38,984 nucleotides of DNA from Pseudomonadota bacterium (GTDB taxonomy: Bacteria; Pseudomonadota; Gammaproteobacteria; Acidiferrobacterales; Acidiferrobacteraceae), in contig JAKAXK010000011.1 of the NCBI GenBank assembly GCA_021827145.1, positions 1 to 38,984 of the forward strand. The letters run 5' to 3'. The translations under genes and the position numbers were made by a program. The notes under the pieces were generated by a model. The model saw only the letters and a list, made by a program, of their open reading frames with translations. It made no database searches and was not told where the DNA came from. Positions 8,147-17,853 of the stretch are shown in pieces (the stretch's first letter is position 1; every line of letters begins with the position of its first letter).

Positions 8147-8614
8147 TTACTCCGCGGTCTGATCGAGGTCGGGCGCGCGTGACGCAGGTGTTGCGTGCAG
8201 TATACGGCCGTGTTCGTCTACGACTTTGACGCTCACCGGGATACCAGCCCGGACGCTTTCTGTGACCACGCAGTAGTTCTCGAAGAGCGTAAGACAGCGG
8301 GGGGTCGCCGCGGGCGCCGCGAGCGTCACTTCTAGGCCGGCTACTCGCAGTCTTCCTGTCGCGTCGCGAGCGAGCCGACCCTCGGCATGGGCCTTCAGGG
8401 GCCCCGTAGTGCTCCGGGCCTTGGTGAGACAAAAGAACAGGCTCGCCATGAGGCAGTTGGCAACCGCTGCGGCCAGGAGTTCGGCGGGATGGGGCCCGCT
8501 GCCCTGGCCCGCAGGCGGTGGTTCGTCCCCTATGATGCTACCTTGCGCAAAGCGTACGTCGAAGCGGAAATTCTCGATCTGCTCTATCTCGACACCGAAG
8601 GTATTGTCCGTCAT
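8147..8614 (-). CDS. OsmC family protein
   Basis: GSGPHPAELLAAAVANCLMASLFFCLTKA...CLTLFENYCVVTESVRAGIPVSVKV: OsmC/Ohr-type Cys motifs; start taken at MTDNTF. Confidence 0.85.
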   Translation of the reverse strand: MTDNTFGVEIEQIENFRFDVRFAQGSIIGDEPPPAGQGSGPHPAELLAAAVANCLMASLFFCLTKARSTTGPLKAHAEGRLARDATGRLRVAGLEVTLAAPAATPRCLTLFENYCVVTESVRAGIPVSVKVVDEHGRILHATPASRAPDLDQTAE

Positions 8615-8666
8615 CAAGTATCTCCCGGGCTTGCCCGTTGGGCTTTCGCTCGGCAGTATAGGCCGC

Positions 8667-10148
8667 ATGAACCTGACCGTAGAGCCGAGCCACTACCCCT
8701 GGCCCGCGGCCTTCATGCGCCGCTTACGACGTATCCTGCCCGCCGACGGCCTTTTGCAAAAGCCCACCGAGGTCGCCGTCTATGAATGCGATGGGCTGCC
8801 GGTCTACCGGACGCGGCCGCGTGCCGTGGCCTTGCCGAGGACGGCGGCCGAGGTCGGACAGGTGTTGGCCTTGTGTGCCGAATATCAGGTGCCGGTGGTC
8901 GCGCGCGGGGCCGGCACCGGACTGTCTGGCGGAGCGCTTCCCCATCCGGAGGGGATCGTGCTGAGTCTCGCCCGACTGAACCGCGTGCTGGCTCTGGACC
9001 CCGATAATCGCACCGCACGCCTGGAGCCCGGGGTGAGGAATCTGGCGGTCTCGGAGGCTGCCCGCCCCTATGGGCTCTTCTACGCGCCCGATCCGTCGTC
9101 GCAGATCGCCTGCACGATCGGGGGTAACGTGGCCGAGAACGCCGGTGGTGTCCACTGCCTCAAATACGGCCTCACGACCCACAACGTCCTCGCCCTTCAG
9201 TTTTTCGATGCCGAGGGTACCTTGCACGAGATTGGCGGGCCGACCGGCGAGTGGCCCTTGGATTTAGCGGCCCTCTTGACGGGGTCCGAGGGGCTGCTTG
9301 GGGTGGTGGTCGAGGTCACGGTACGCCTCTGGCCCAGGCCGCCTTCGACAGTGGCGTATCTCGCGGCCTTCCGATCGCTCGAAGCGGCGGCGGCGTGCGT
9401 GAGCGAGGTGGTGGCTCTGGGTATCATTCCGGCGGGCCTTGAACTCATGGACGGTCTGGCCCTGTCGGCCGCTCAGGACTACACCGGGATCCCTTATCCC
9501 GCGGGGTCGGCGGCGGTGGTCTTGGCGGAGGTGGACGGGGATGATCTGACGGTGGCGCTGGAGGGGGATCGGTTGCGCGCGATCTTCACGGGCCAGGGCG
9601 CGTTCGCGGTGGAACAGGCGGTGAGTGATGAGGATAGGCGCCGCTTGTGGCTGGGCCGCAAGTCGGCCTTTCCGGCGGTGGGGCGACTCGCGCCCGACTA
9701 TTACTGCATGGATGGCACCATACCCAGGCGCTCCCTGGTGCCGGTGCTGACCGAGATCGGCGCCCTGTCGCGTCGCTACGAACTGCCGGTGGCCAATGTG
9801 TTCCACGCCGGCGACGGCAATCTCCATCCCTTGATTTTGTACGATGCCGCAATTCCCGGGCAGCTGGCACAGGTCGAGGCCTTGGGCGCCGACATCCTGC
9901 GGCTCTGTCTTGCGCATGGCGGGACGATCAGCGGCGAACATGGGGTTGGCGTCGAGAAGCTCGATGGCATGTGCGCCCAGTTCACGGCCGCCGAACTCGC
10001 CACCTTTCATGCCCTGAAATCCGCGTTCGACCCCGATCATTTGCTGAATCCGGGCAAGGCCGTGCCGACCCCCGCGCGCTGTGTGGAGGCGGGCGGCATG
10101 CACGTGCATGGGGGCCATCCACCGTTTGCCCATCTCGAGCGCTTCTAG
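8667..10148 (+). CDS. glcD: Glycolate oxidase FAD-linked subunit
   Basis: VVARGAGTGLSGGALPHPEGIVLSLARLNRVL, CTIGGNVAENAGGVHCLKYGLTTHNV, VFHAGDGNLHP, GGTISGEHGVGVEK. Confidence 0.93.
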   Translation: MNLTVEPSHYPWPAAFMRRLRRILPADGLLQKPTEVAVYECDGLPVYRTRPRAVALPRTAAEVGQVLALCAEYQVPVVARGAGTGLSGGALPHPEGIVLSLARLNRVLALDPDNRTARLEPGVRNLAVSEAARPYGLFYAPDPSSQIACTIGGNVAENAGGVHCLKYGLTTHNVLALQFFDAEGTLHEIGGPTGEWPLDLAALLTGSEGLLGVVVEVTVRLWPRPPSTVAYLAAFRSLEAAAACVSEVVALGIIPAGLELMDGLALSAAQDYTGIPYPAGSAAVVLAEVDGDDLTVALEGDRLRAIFTGQGAFAVEQAVSDEDRRRLWLGRKSAFPAVGRLAPDYYCMDGTIPRRSLVPVLTEIGALSRRYELPVANVFHAGDGNLHPLILYDAAIPGQLAQVEALGADILRLCLAHGGTISGEHGVGVEKLDGMCAQFTAAELATFHALKSAFDPDHLLNPGKAVPTPARCVEAGGMHVHGGHPPFAHLERF

Positions 10149-10250
10149 CATGCCGCCCGTGTTGCTCTCTCGGGATTCCCTCCTGCGACCCATGTGGGGC
10201 CGCGCCGGTCCGCGGTGGGCGGTCGATGCCCGGCCCCAGGGGAGGCTGTC

Positions 10251-11300
10251 TTGACGGACCACGACGACACCGCGCTTTTAGCATCGGCGGTCCGCGAGGC
10301 CTATGAGCGGGCGGCTCCCATGGAGATCATCGCCGGGGGCACGCGCCGCGCCTTTGGGCGCGCCCCGACCGGGACCCCGCTTTCCGTGGCGCGCCACACG
10401 GGTATCGTGGCCTATGATCCGTCCGAATTCGTCGTTACGGTGCGCGCCGGTACGCCGATCGTGGTGCTCGAGGAGGTCTTGGCGCGGGAGGGTCAGGTCT
10501 TGACGGTGGACGTACCGCGTTTCGGTGCCGAGTCCACGATCGGGGGGGCCTTGGCGGTCGGCCTCACGGGCCCTGGACGCCCCTATAGCGGCGCCTTGCG
10601 CGATGCCGTCCTTGGCGTGCGCCTCGTTTCCGGGACCGGCGAGGTGGTGCGCTTCGGCGGTCAGGTCCTGAAGAATGTTGCCGGCTTCGATGTCTCCCGC
10701 CTCATGATCGGCGCCTACGGCACCCTGGGTCTTCTACTTGACGTCAGTCTGCGTACCGCTCGCCGCCCCGAGGCCCAGGAGGTCGTGTGCCTCGAGCGGG
10801 ACTGGCCGAGCGCGCGCGCCGCGCTGAGACACTGGGAATCGGTGCTGCCCTTGAGCGGGGCCTGCTATGCGGCCGGTGTGTTGTATGTGCGTCTCGCGGG
10901 GCTTGCACCGCGCGTAGCCGAGGCTTGCAGGGTCATGGGGGGCGCGCCCGGCGACCCCGCCGTCTTTACGGATCTGCGCGACCTGCGGGGGACGTTCTTC
11001 GAGCGCCCAGGGGATCTTTGGCGGCTTCTCGTGCCGCCCGAAAGCCCGTGGGACCCTGAGGGTACGCTCATTGATTGGGCCGGCGCGCAGCGGTTTTGGC
11101 GTGTGGCGGGAGACGCCACGATGGTCTACGAGCTTGCCGCGCGCTTCCGTGGCCAGGCCATGCGGCTCGTGGGTGCCGACCGCGGCGCTGGCCCGTGGGC
11201 CTTCCCTCCGCCGGCCACCATGGCCCTCATGACACGCGTGAAGGCGGCGCTGGATCCGCGCGGCATCCTCAACCGTGGCCGGCTGTATCCTGACTGGTGA
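10251..11300 (+). CDS. glcE: Glycolate oxidase FAD-binding subunit
   Basis: EIIAGGTRRAFGR, STIGGALAVGLTGPGRPYSGALRDAVLGVRLVSGTGEVVRFGGQVLKNVAGFDVSRLMIGAYGTLGLL; TTG start preceded by GGGGAGG. Confidence 0.9.
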   Translation: MTDHDDTALLASAVREAYERAAPMEIIAGGTRRAFGRAPTGTPLSVARHTGIVAYDPSEFVVTVRAGTPIVVLEEVLAREGQVLTVDVPRFGAESTIGGALAVGLTGPGRPYSGALRDAVLGVRLVSGTGEVVRFGGQVLKNVAGFDVSRLMIGAYGTLGLLLDVSLRTARRPEAQEVVCLERDWPSARAALRHWESVLPLSGACYAAGVLYVRLAGLAPRVAEACRVMGGAPGDPAVFTDLRDLRGTFFERPGDLWRLLVPPESPWDPEGTLIDWAGAQRFWRVAGDATMVYELAARFRGQAMRLVGADRGAGPWAFPPPATMALMTRVKAALDPRGILNRGRLYPDW

Positions 11301-12489
11301 GGGCCTCGAAGACGAGGTCCAGCCAGTGAACGACCGGCCGATCCCCGTGGCTGGCCAGATGGTGTTGACAGCCGATATTGGCGGTCACCACCAGCGCGGG
11401 ATGCGCCCCGGTCAAGGCTTGCCACTTGCGTTTGGCGAGTGCGCGGGCCATGCGGGGGTGACGTAGAGAATAGGGTCCGGCCGAGCCGCAGCAGAGCGCG
11501 GCATCGGTGATCGGCACTAGCTTGTGACCCAGGGCCTTCAGGATGGCCTCGACGCGTAAGGCGCCTTTGAGGGCATGTTGTAGGCTGCAGGGGGCGTGCC
11601 AGGCGATGTCGCGCCGCAGGTCTGGCGCGAGCAGCGGCAGGCGCGCGGGATCGACCCACGCGGCGATGTCGGTCACCGTGGCGGCAAAGGCCCGTGCCCG
11701 CGCCGCTTCGTCCGTGTCGTGGAAGAGTCGCCCATAGTCCCGCAGAAAGGCGGTGCATCCCGTGGCGGTGCTCGTCACCCCCTGCAGTTCATCCGCCTCG
11801 CCCAGAGAGAGGGCCTCGAGCGCTTGTGCGCGCGCCTTCTCGTGGGCCTGGAGGTGGAAGGGCAGCGCGCCGCAGCAGGCGGGCCCGAGCGGTCGCGCGC
11901 TGATACCGAGGTGATCGAGGACGATGGCCGCTTTGACGTCCAGATCCGGGCGCAAGGCCGGCTGCACGCAGCCTATGAGCAGCCCCACGTGCCGCGCATG
12001 GCGGGCTGCGGGCCACTCGAGCCCCGGCGTGCTTGGCAAGATGTGGCGCTTTAGGGCCTGCGGGGCGAGTGGCCGCAGGGCGCGCGCGACGCGCAAGATC
12101 GTCGCGAGGGGCTGGCGCGCGCCCAACACCACCTCGGAGACACGATCCAAGGCCCGCTGCAGCGCAGGCCGTTGCCCTTGGGTGCGTTCGCGTACCGTAT
12201 CCAGGATCTCACTGTACTGGACGCCGGCCGGACAGGTGGTCTCGCAGGATCGACAGCCGAGGCAATGGGCAAGCGGCTCGAGATCCGCGTCCGCGACCGC
12301 GCCCGCCAACAAATCCTTCATCAGGTAGAGGCGTCCGCGTGGGCCCTCGCGCTCGTCGCCCGTAAGTTGATAGGTGGGGCAGGTGGCGTTGCAAAAGCCG
12401 CAGTGCACGCAGGCCCGCAGCAAGTCCTGCGCGACGGCGCTCGAGTTCTTTGCGGGCGGGAGGATCGGGTATTCGGATGGATTGCTCAT
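11269..12489 (-). CDS. glcF: Glycolate oxidase iron-sulfur subunit
   Basis: CVHCGFCNATCPTYQLTGDEREGPRGRLYLMKDLL and CLGCRSCETTCPAGVQY ferredoxin motifs; C-terminal CCG-type domains (GPACCG, ALCCGSAG). Confidence 0.93.
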   Translation of the reverse strand: MSNPSEYPILPPAKNSSAVAQDLLRACVHCGFCNATCPTYQLTGDEREGPRGRLYLMKDLLAGAVADADLEPLAHCLGCRSCETTCPAGVQYSEILDTVRERTQGQRPALQRALDRVSEVVLGARQPLATILRVARALRPLAPQALKRHILPSTPGLEWPAARHARHVGLLIGCVQPALRPDLDVKAAIVLDHLGISARPLGPACCGALPFHLQAHEKARAQALEALSLGEADELQGVTSTATGCTAFLRDYGRLFHDTDEAARARAFAATVTDIAAWVDPARLPLLAPDLRRDIAWHAPCSLQHALKGALRVEAILKALGHKLVPITDAALCCGSAGPYSLRHPRMARALAKRKWQALTGAHPALVVTANIGCQHHLASHGDRPVVHWLDLVFEALTSQDTAGHG

Positions 12490-12617
12490 GGGCTTTGGGC
12501 GACCGTATACTCGCGGCATAGTAAAGGGGCGGGCCGGCCCGGGTCAAAGCGAAGGCCGGCAGGCAGGGCGGGCGCTCGCGGGCTCATCGGGGACGGGACG
12601 GGTTCTTCAAGGCGGGC

Positions 12618-13196
12618 TTGATGACGACAATCGTGGTGGTTCGAAAGGGCGATACGGCTGTGATCGGCGCGGATACCTTGGGCACTTACGGCGATCAGCG
12701 CGAGTCGGCGGCCTTCGTGAAGAACTCGAGCAAGCTCATCAGCGTAGACGCGACCTGGCTTGCGGTGACCGGCCACGCCGCCATGGACATGGCGTTGCGG
12801 AATATCTTCCAGGAGACCTCTTGTCGGCGATCCTTCAAGGGCGTCAACGATATCTACAAGACGAGCCTACAGCTGCACGGCATCCTGAAGGATCAATATT
12901 TTCTGAAGCTCGACGGGGAAGGCGGCGAAGAGGCCTTCGAGTCCATGCAGGTGAGCCTGTTGGTCGCGAACGCCCATGGCATATTCGGCGTCTGTTCCAA
13001 GCGCACGGTGCTTGAGTACACCAAGTTCTATGCCTTCGGTTCCGGGGAACAGTACGCGCTTGGCGCCATGCATGCGGTGTACGACCAGGAGACGGATGCC
13101 GAGCAGGTCGCGCGCGCCGGTCTGGAGGCCGCCATTACGTTTGATACCGGCAGTGGTGCGCCGATCGAGCTGCGCAGCGTCACGCTGAAGACCTGA
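12618..13196 (+). CDS. Proteasome-like Ntn hydrolase (HslV/Anbu/BPH superfamily; BPH-like)
   Basis: M(M)TTIVVVRKGDTAVIGADTLGTYGDQRESAAFVKNSSKLI: potential Thr1 after Met removal, Asp at position 17, nearby Lys; alternative start at 12621. Confidence 0.7.
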   Translation: MMTTIVVVRKGDTAVIGADTLGTYGDQRESAAFVKNSSKLISVDATWLAVTGHAAMDMALRNIFQETSCRRSFKGVNDIYKTSLQLHGILKDQYFLKLDGEGGEEAFESMQVSLLVANAHGIFGVCSKRTVLEYTKFYAFGSGEQYALGAMHAVYDQETDAEQVARAGLEAAITFDTGSGAPIELRSVTLKT

Positions 13197-13286
13197 GTTC
13201 TCGCGCCCCTTCCGATCGGATTCGCGGTCCAGCTTCTCGGCGTTAGGGCCGATGGCACGGCCGTGGGTCGGTCCTAGAGTGGTTTC

Positions 13287-14004
13287 ATGCCCGAGATCAC
13301 CCTGGTCCAGATCAACGACAGTCATGCCTATCTCTACGAACACCCCGAGGCGTTCGCGACCGCTCGGGGTACGGTCTACCGGACGGCGGGGGCTATGCAC
13401 GTATCGCGTCCCTGCTCGGCGGTTGGCGATCCGAGGCCCCGGTCCTGTTCCTGGATTGCGGGGACACCTTGCACGGGACCTGGCCTGTGGTGGCCACTAC
13501 CGGTTGTTGCTTCAGGCCATCCGCGACAAGACCGGCATCCCGCGCGTGTTCTCGAACGCCTGGCGCTATGGCGCCCCGATCCCCGCGGGGCCTATCACAC
13601 GCGGCGCCCTGCGGGACTGGGTACCCATGAACCCGCCGGTCTCCGCGGTGATGCTCTCGGGGGCAGAGCTGCGCGGGCTCATCGAGCAAAACATCGAGCG
13701 CACCTTTGCCGCCGATCCCTTTGCGCAGATGGGTGGCTACGTCAAGCGGGCCCTGGGTCTGCGCGCCTATGTGAAGCTCGAAAACCCGCCTGGGATGCGC
13801 CTACAGGCGTTATTCGTGGGCGGCGCGCCGGTGCGTGACGATGCCCGCTACGGGACCGCTTTTCTGACAGAACAGGCGGTTCCTCCGGGGGTCGGGGAGG
13901 GCCGGCGCCCGCTTGGGCTCCAGGCCGCTGATGTCCTGTGCGATTATGTCGCCACCCACCGTTTGCTGCGCCCCGAGTTGCCCGGGACCTACGCTCTCAT
14001 CTGA
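13287..14004 (+). pseudogene. Metallophosphatase/5'-nucleotidase family gene, internally deleted and frameshifted
   Basis: Three frames carry successive parts: MPEITLVQINDSHAYLYEHPEAF; GGYARIASLLGGWRSEAPVLFLDCGDTLHGTWPVVATT; then YRLLLQAIRDKTGIPRVFSNAWRYG...GGYVKRALGLRAYVK to 14004. Confidence 0.75.
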
Positions 14005-14195
14005 TAGCCGCCGCCGCGTCTCCGGGATGTACCGAGGTTGCGCGCGTCTGTGGGCTCGAGACGCCCCCTTGGCGTCCGGCGTAGTGCTATCCAAGGAGGG
14101 CCGCCGCCCTCGGGGCGGTCGCGCAGGCCCCTCCCTCTTCCCGGCTGGAAATTGGACGACAAGGCCGGTATTGTGAATCCCATTGAGGGGAGCCA

Positions 14196-15575
14196 ATGGC
14201 GGGCGCTGTTTATATCAAGACTTACGGTTGTCAGATGAACGAGTACGACTCGAGTCGGCTCGCGGATCTACTCTATGAGACCCACGGTTTGGTACGGGTG
14301 GATGATCCGGCGCGTGCCGACGTACTGCTCGTGAACAGCTGCTCCGTGCGGGAGAAGGCCCAGGAAAAACTGTTTTCCGATCTCGGGCGCTTGAACGAAT
14401 GGAAGGTCGCGCGTCCGGGTGTCGTGATCGGGGTTGGCGGCTGCGTGGCGAGCCAGGAGGGCGAAGAGATCCGTAGGCGCGCCCCGTATGTGGATCTCGT
14501 CTTCGGTCCCCAGACCGTGCATCGGGTTCCCGCGCTTTTGGCTGACGCGCGCGCGCGGCGGCCGCGGGTCGACATCGCGTTTGTGGAGATGGAGAAGTTT
14601 GACCATCTCCCGGAGCCGCGCGCGGAGGGCCCGCGGGCCTTTGTGTCGATCATGGAGGGGTGCAGTAAGTATTGCAGTTTTTGTGTCGTCCCTTACACCC
14701 GCGGTCAGGAATTTAGCCGGCCGTTTGATGATGTCTTGGCGGAGATCGCGAGGCTCGCCGAGCAAGGGGTGCGGGAGGTCACCTTGCTGGGCCAGAACGT
14801 GAATGCCTACCGGGGTCTGCGACGCGATGGCACGACCGCCGATCTCGCCACGCTCATAAACTATGTCGCGGAGATCGAGGAGATCGGCCGCATCCGCTTT
14901 ACCACGTCGCACCCCTTGGAGTTCGGGGATAGCCTGATCGATGCTTTCGCCACCGAGGACAAGCTTGTAAGCCACCTCCACCTGCCCGTGCAAAGCGGCT
15001 CGGACGCGGTGCTGGCGCGCATGAAGCGTGGTTATGGGGTCGCCGAGTATCGCGAGAAAGTGGCGCGGCTGCGCCTGGTGCGGCCCGACATCAGCCTCTC
15101 GACCGATCTTATCGTGGGTTTTCCGGGCGAGACTGAGGCCGACTTCGCGGCGACCATGGCGTTGATCGAGGACATGAGGTTCGACCTGTCCTACAGTTTT
15201 TCGTACAGCCCACGGCCCGGCACGCCGGCGGCATTGCTCGCAGACGATGTGCCGCCCGCGGTGAAGGCGGAACGGCTTGCGCAGGTCCAGGCCTTGAATC
15301 TCGAGCATGCCGCCGCCATAAGCCGAGGCATGATCGGGCGCGCGGAACGCATTTTGATCGACAGGCCCGCGCCGCGCGGGCGCGGCGATCTCTCGGGGCG
15401 AACCGAGAATAACCGCGTCGTCAATTTCCCAGGCGGTGCCGGGGACGTGGTCGGACGCTTCGCGACCGTCGAAATCACGGAGACGAGACCCAATTCCCTG
15501 CGCGGCCGACTGCTTTCGGTCGAGGACGCCGTAGAATCGGCTATACTGAAACCAAGGGAGGCCGCTATTCCTTGA
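14196..15575 (+). CDS. miaB: tRNA-2-methylthio-N6-dimethylallyladenosine synthase
   Basis: [43 protein letters not shown] radical-SAM cluster, [10 protein letters not shown]-terminal TRAM domain. Confidence 0.97.
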   Translation: MAGAVYIKTYGCQMNEYDSSRLADLLYETHGLVRVDDPARADVLLVNSCSVREKAQEKLFSDLGRLNEWKVARPGVVIGVGGCVASQEGEEIRRRAPYVDLVFGPQTVHRVPALLADARARRPRVDIAFVEMEKFDHLPEPRAEGPRAFVSIMEGCSKYCSFCVVPYTRGQEFSRPFDDVLAEIARLAEQGVREVTLLGQNVNAYRGLRRDGTTADLATLINYVAEIEEIGRIRFTTSHPLEFGDSLIDAFATEDKLVSHLHLPVQSGSDAVLARMKRGYGVAEYREKVARLRLVRPDISLSTDLIVGFPGETEADFAATMALIEDMRFDLSYSFSYSPRPGTPAALLADDVPPAVKAERLAQVQALNLEHAAAISRGMIGRAERILIDRPAPRGRGDLSGRTENNRVVNFPGGAGDVVGRFATVEITETRPNSLRGRLLSVEDAVESAILKPREAAIP

Positions 15576-16531
15576 GCACAAAGTCGCAGGCGATACAGTT
15601 TACGGTGCAACCCCCCGACAGCGAACGGCTGTCACGCCTCTGCGGACAACTCGACGAGCATCTCCGCCAGATCGAGGGCAGTCTCGGGGTGGAGATCGCG
15701 AACCGCGGCAACCAATTCCGCATAACAGGTCACCATGATCAAGCCCGTCACGCCCAACGTCTGATCACTGCTCTTTACGCTGTTACCGGACAATCCCAGG
15801 CCATCACACCTTCGGGGGTCAATATGACGTTGAAAGAAGTGTCGAGGACTCGCGAGGATCACGAGCCGCCAACCGAGTTGCGCATGCCCAAGCAGCGGGT
15901 CTATGGGCGTACCGACGCGCAGCGTGCGTATATCCGGAATATTTTGACGCACGACATCACCTTTGGGGTGGGGCCCGCGGGCACTGGCAAGACCTTCCTG
16001 GCGGTGGCCTGCGCCGTGGAGGCCTTAGAGACCGGGCGTGCGCAGCGTGTGGTCCTGGTGCGGCCGGCGGTGGAGGCCGGTGAACGCCTGGGTTTCCTGC
16101 CCGGTGACCTCGAGCAGAAGGTTGACCCCTACCTGCGGCCGCTTTACGACGCGCTTCACGATATGCTGGGACCCGAGCGGGTCGCGAAACTCATCGAAAA
16201 GAACGTGATCGAGGTGGCGCCCCTGGCGTTCATGCGGGGACGGACCCTGAACGAGTCCTTCATCATTCTGGACGAGGCGCAAAACACGACCGTCGAGCAG
16301 ATGAAGATGTTCTTGACGCGCCTGGGTTTCGGGTCCACCGCCGTGGTTACGGGCGATGTCACGCAGGTCGACCTCCCGCGCCCGGAGCAGTCCGGTCTAC
16401 GGCAGGTTTTGCAAATCCTCAAAGGCGTGGAAGGGATAGCGTTCACGCACTTCGCGAGCGCCGACGTCGTGCGCCATCCGCTGGTTCAGCGCATCGTCGA
16501 GGCCTACGAGACGTACGAGCGGTCCGTGTAG
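15572..16531 (+). CDS. ybeZ: PhoH-like ATPase (YbeZ)
   Basis: [23 protein letters not shown] Walker A and [29 protein letters not shown] start overlapping the miaB stop. Confidence 0.95.
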   Translation: MSTKSQAIQFTVQPPDSERLSRLCGQLDEHLRQIEGSLGVEIANRGNQFRITGHHDQARHAQRLITALYAVTGQSQAITPSGVNMTLKEVSRTREDHEPPTELRMPKQRVYGRTDAQRAYIRNILTHDITFGVGPAGTGKTFLAVACAVEALETGRAQRVVLVRPAVEAGERLGFLPGDLEQKVDPYLRPLYDALHDMLGPERVAKLIEKNVIEVAPLAFMRGRTLNESFIILDEAQNTTVEQMKMFLTRLGFGSTAVVTGDVTQVDLPRPEQSGLRQVLQILKGVEGIAFTHFASADVVRHPLVQRIVEAYETYERSV

Positions 16532-16533
16532 GC

Positions 16534-16986
16534 GTGCAGCGCCTGCATCTTGATCTCGGCCTGGCTTGCGAAGGCTGCCGCGTCCCGTCGCGAGCGACTT
16601 TGGTGCGCTGGTGCAAGGCGGCATTGGCGGATGTGGACGGGGGCGTGCAGCTTGGTCTTAGAATCGTGACAGAGACAGAGTCCGCGGCATTGAACGGGCG
16701 TTTCCGGGGGCGTACGGGGCCCACAAACGTGTTGTCCTTCCCCTATGGGGACGCGCAAATCGGCAAGACACGGTTCTTGGGCGATATCGTCATCTGCGCG
16801 CCGCTTGTCAGGGCGCAGGCTGTAGAGGCCCAGCGCCCGGAAGACGCCCATTGGGCGCATCTGCTCATTCACGGTATACTGCACCTTCAGGGTTTCGACC
16901 ACGAGACGGACCAGGACGCACGCGTTATGGAAGCACGGGAAACACGGATATTGGAGGGTTTGGGGTTCGCGGACCCTTATCGTTGA
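16534..16986 (+). CDS. ybeY: Endoribonuclease YbeY (rRNA maturation)
   Basis: RGRTGPTNVLSFPYG and HLLIHGILHLQGFDHETD zinc-binding H-x3-H-x5-H motif; GTG start. Confidence 0.95.
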   Translation: MQRLHLDLGLACEGCRVPSRATLVRWCKAALADVDGGVQLGLRIVTETESAALNGRFRGRTGPTNVLSFPYGDAQIGKTRFLGDIVICAPLVRAQAVEAQRPEDAHWAHLLIHGILHLQGFDHETDQDARVMEARETRILEGLGFADPYR

Positions 16987-16989
16987 GTC

Positions 16990-17853
16990 ATGGCTCAGGA
17001 AGATAACGGGCACGGGCCGGGGCGATCTTTTCTTGATCGGCTTGGACATGTTTTGTGGGGTGCGCCGGAGGATCGCGACGCGCTACGCGAGACCTTGCGA
17101 GACGCGCATGATCGCGGACTCATTGGAAGCGACGCGCTCGACATGATCGAGGGCGTGTTCCAGGTCGCCGAGATGCGCGTCCGAGACATCATGGTGCCGC
17201 GCGCGCAGATGGATGTGATCGATCGGGCCGACCCGCCGGAGCGCTATCTGCCGCGGGTGATAGAGACCGGCCACTCACGCTTCCCGGTCATCGATGGTGA
17301 TAAGGATAAAGTGGTCGGCATCCTGCTCGCGAAGGATCTGCTGCGGTATTTTCATGGCGAGCAGCATTCCGCGTTCAATGTCTACGATTTGCTACGGCCG
17401 GCGGTATTCGTGCCGGAGAGCAAGCGTCTCGACGTCCTGCTGCGGGACTTCCGTTCCAGTCGCAACCACATGGCGATCGTAGTTGACGAGTACGGCGGCG
17501 TGGCGGGCCTCGTCACGATCGAAGATGTTCTGGAACAGATCGTGGGCGAGATCGAGGATGAGCACGATCTGGACGTCGACGACGTCATGATCATGCAAAG
17601 GGCCGAACATGAGTTTGTGGCCAAGGCGCTGACACCTATTCAGGAATTCAACGAATATTTCGGCACCGACTACGATGACGAGGAAGTCGACACGATCGGC
17701 GGCTTGGTCATGACCAAGCTCGGACGCGTACCCAAACGCGGCGAGCGCCTCGAGGTCGGAGGCTTGCGGTTCGAGGTGCTGCGTGCCGATTCGCGCAGGG
17801 TCCATCTCCTGAAAGTCGTCCCCATTGCCGAAGAAAATCAAGTGGTCGGCTAG
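16990..17853 (+). CDS. corC: HlyC/CorC family CBS-domain protein (YbeX)
   Basis: VRDIMVPRAQMDVID, GHSRFPVIDGDKDKVVGILLAKDLL, MAIVVDEYGGVAGLVTIEDVLEQIVGEIEDEHD. Confidence 0.95.
   Translation: MAQEDNGHGPGRSFLDRLGHVLWGAPEDRDALRETLRDAHDRGLIGSDALDMIEGVFQVAEMRVRDIMVPRAQMDVIDRADPPERYLPRVIETGHSRFPVIDGDKDKVVGILLAKDLLRYFHGEQHSAFNVYDLLRPAVFVPESKRLDVLLRDFRSSRNHMAIVVDEYGGVAGLVTIEDVLEQIVGEIEDEHDLDVDDVMIMQRAEHEFVAKALTPIQEFNEYFGTDYDDEEVDTIGGLVMTKLGRVPKRGERLEVGGLRFEVLRADSRRVHLLKVVPIAEENQVVG

Noticed and set aside
9264-10262. 332-aa minus-strand ORF antisense to glcD
   Set aside because: Shadow ORF opposite well-conserved glcD.
14268-15581. 437-aa minus-strand ORF antisense to miaB
   Set aside because: Shadow ORF; miaB motifs are intact on the plus strand.
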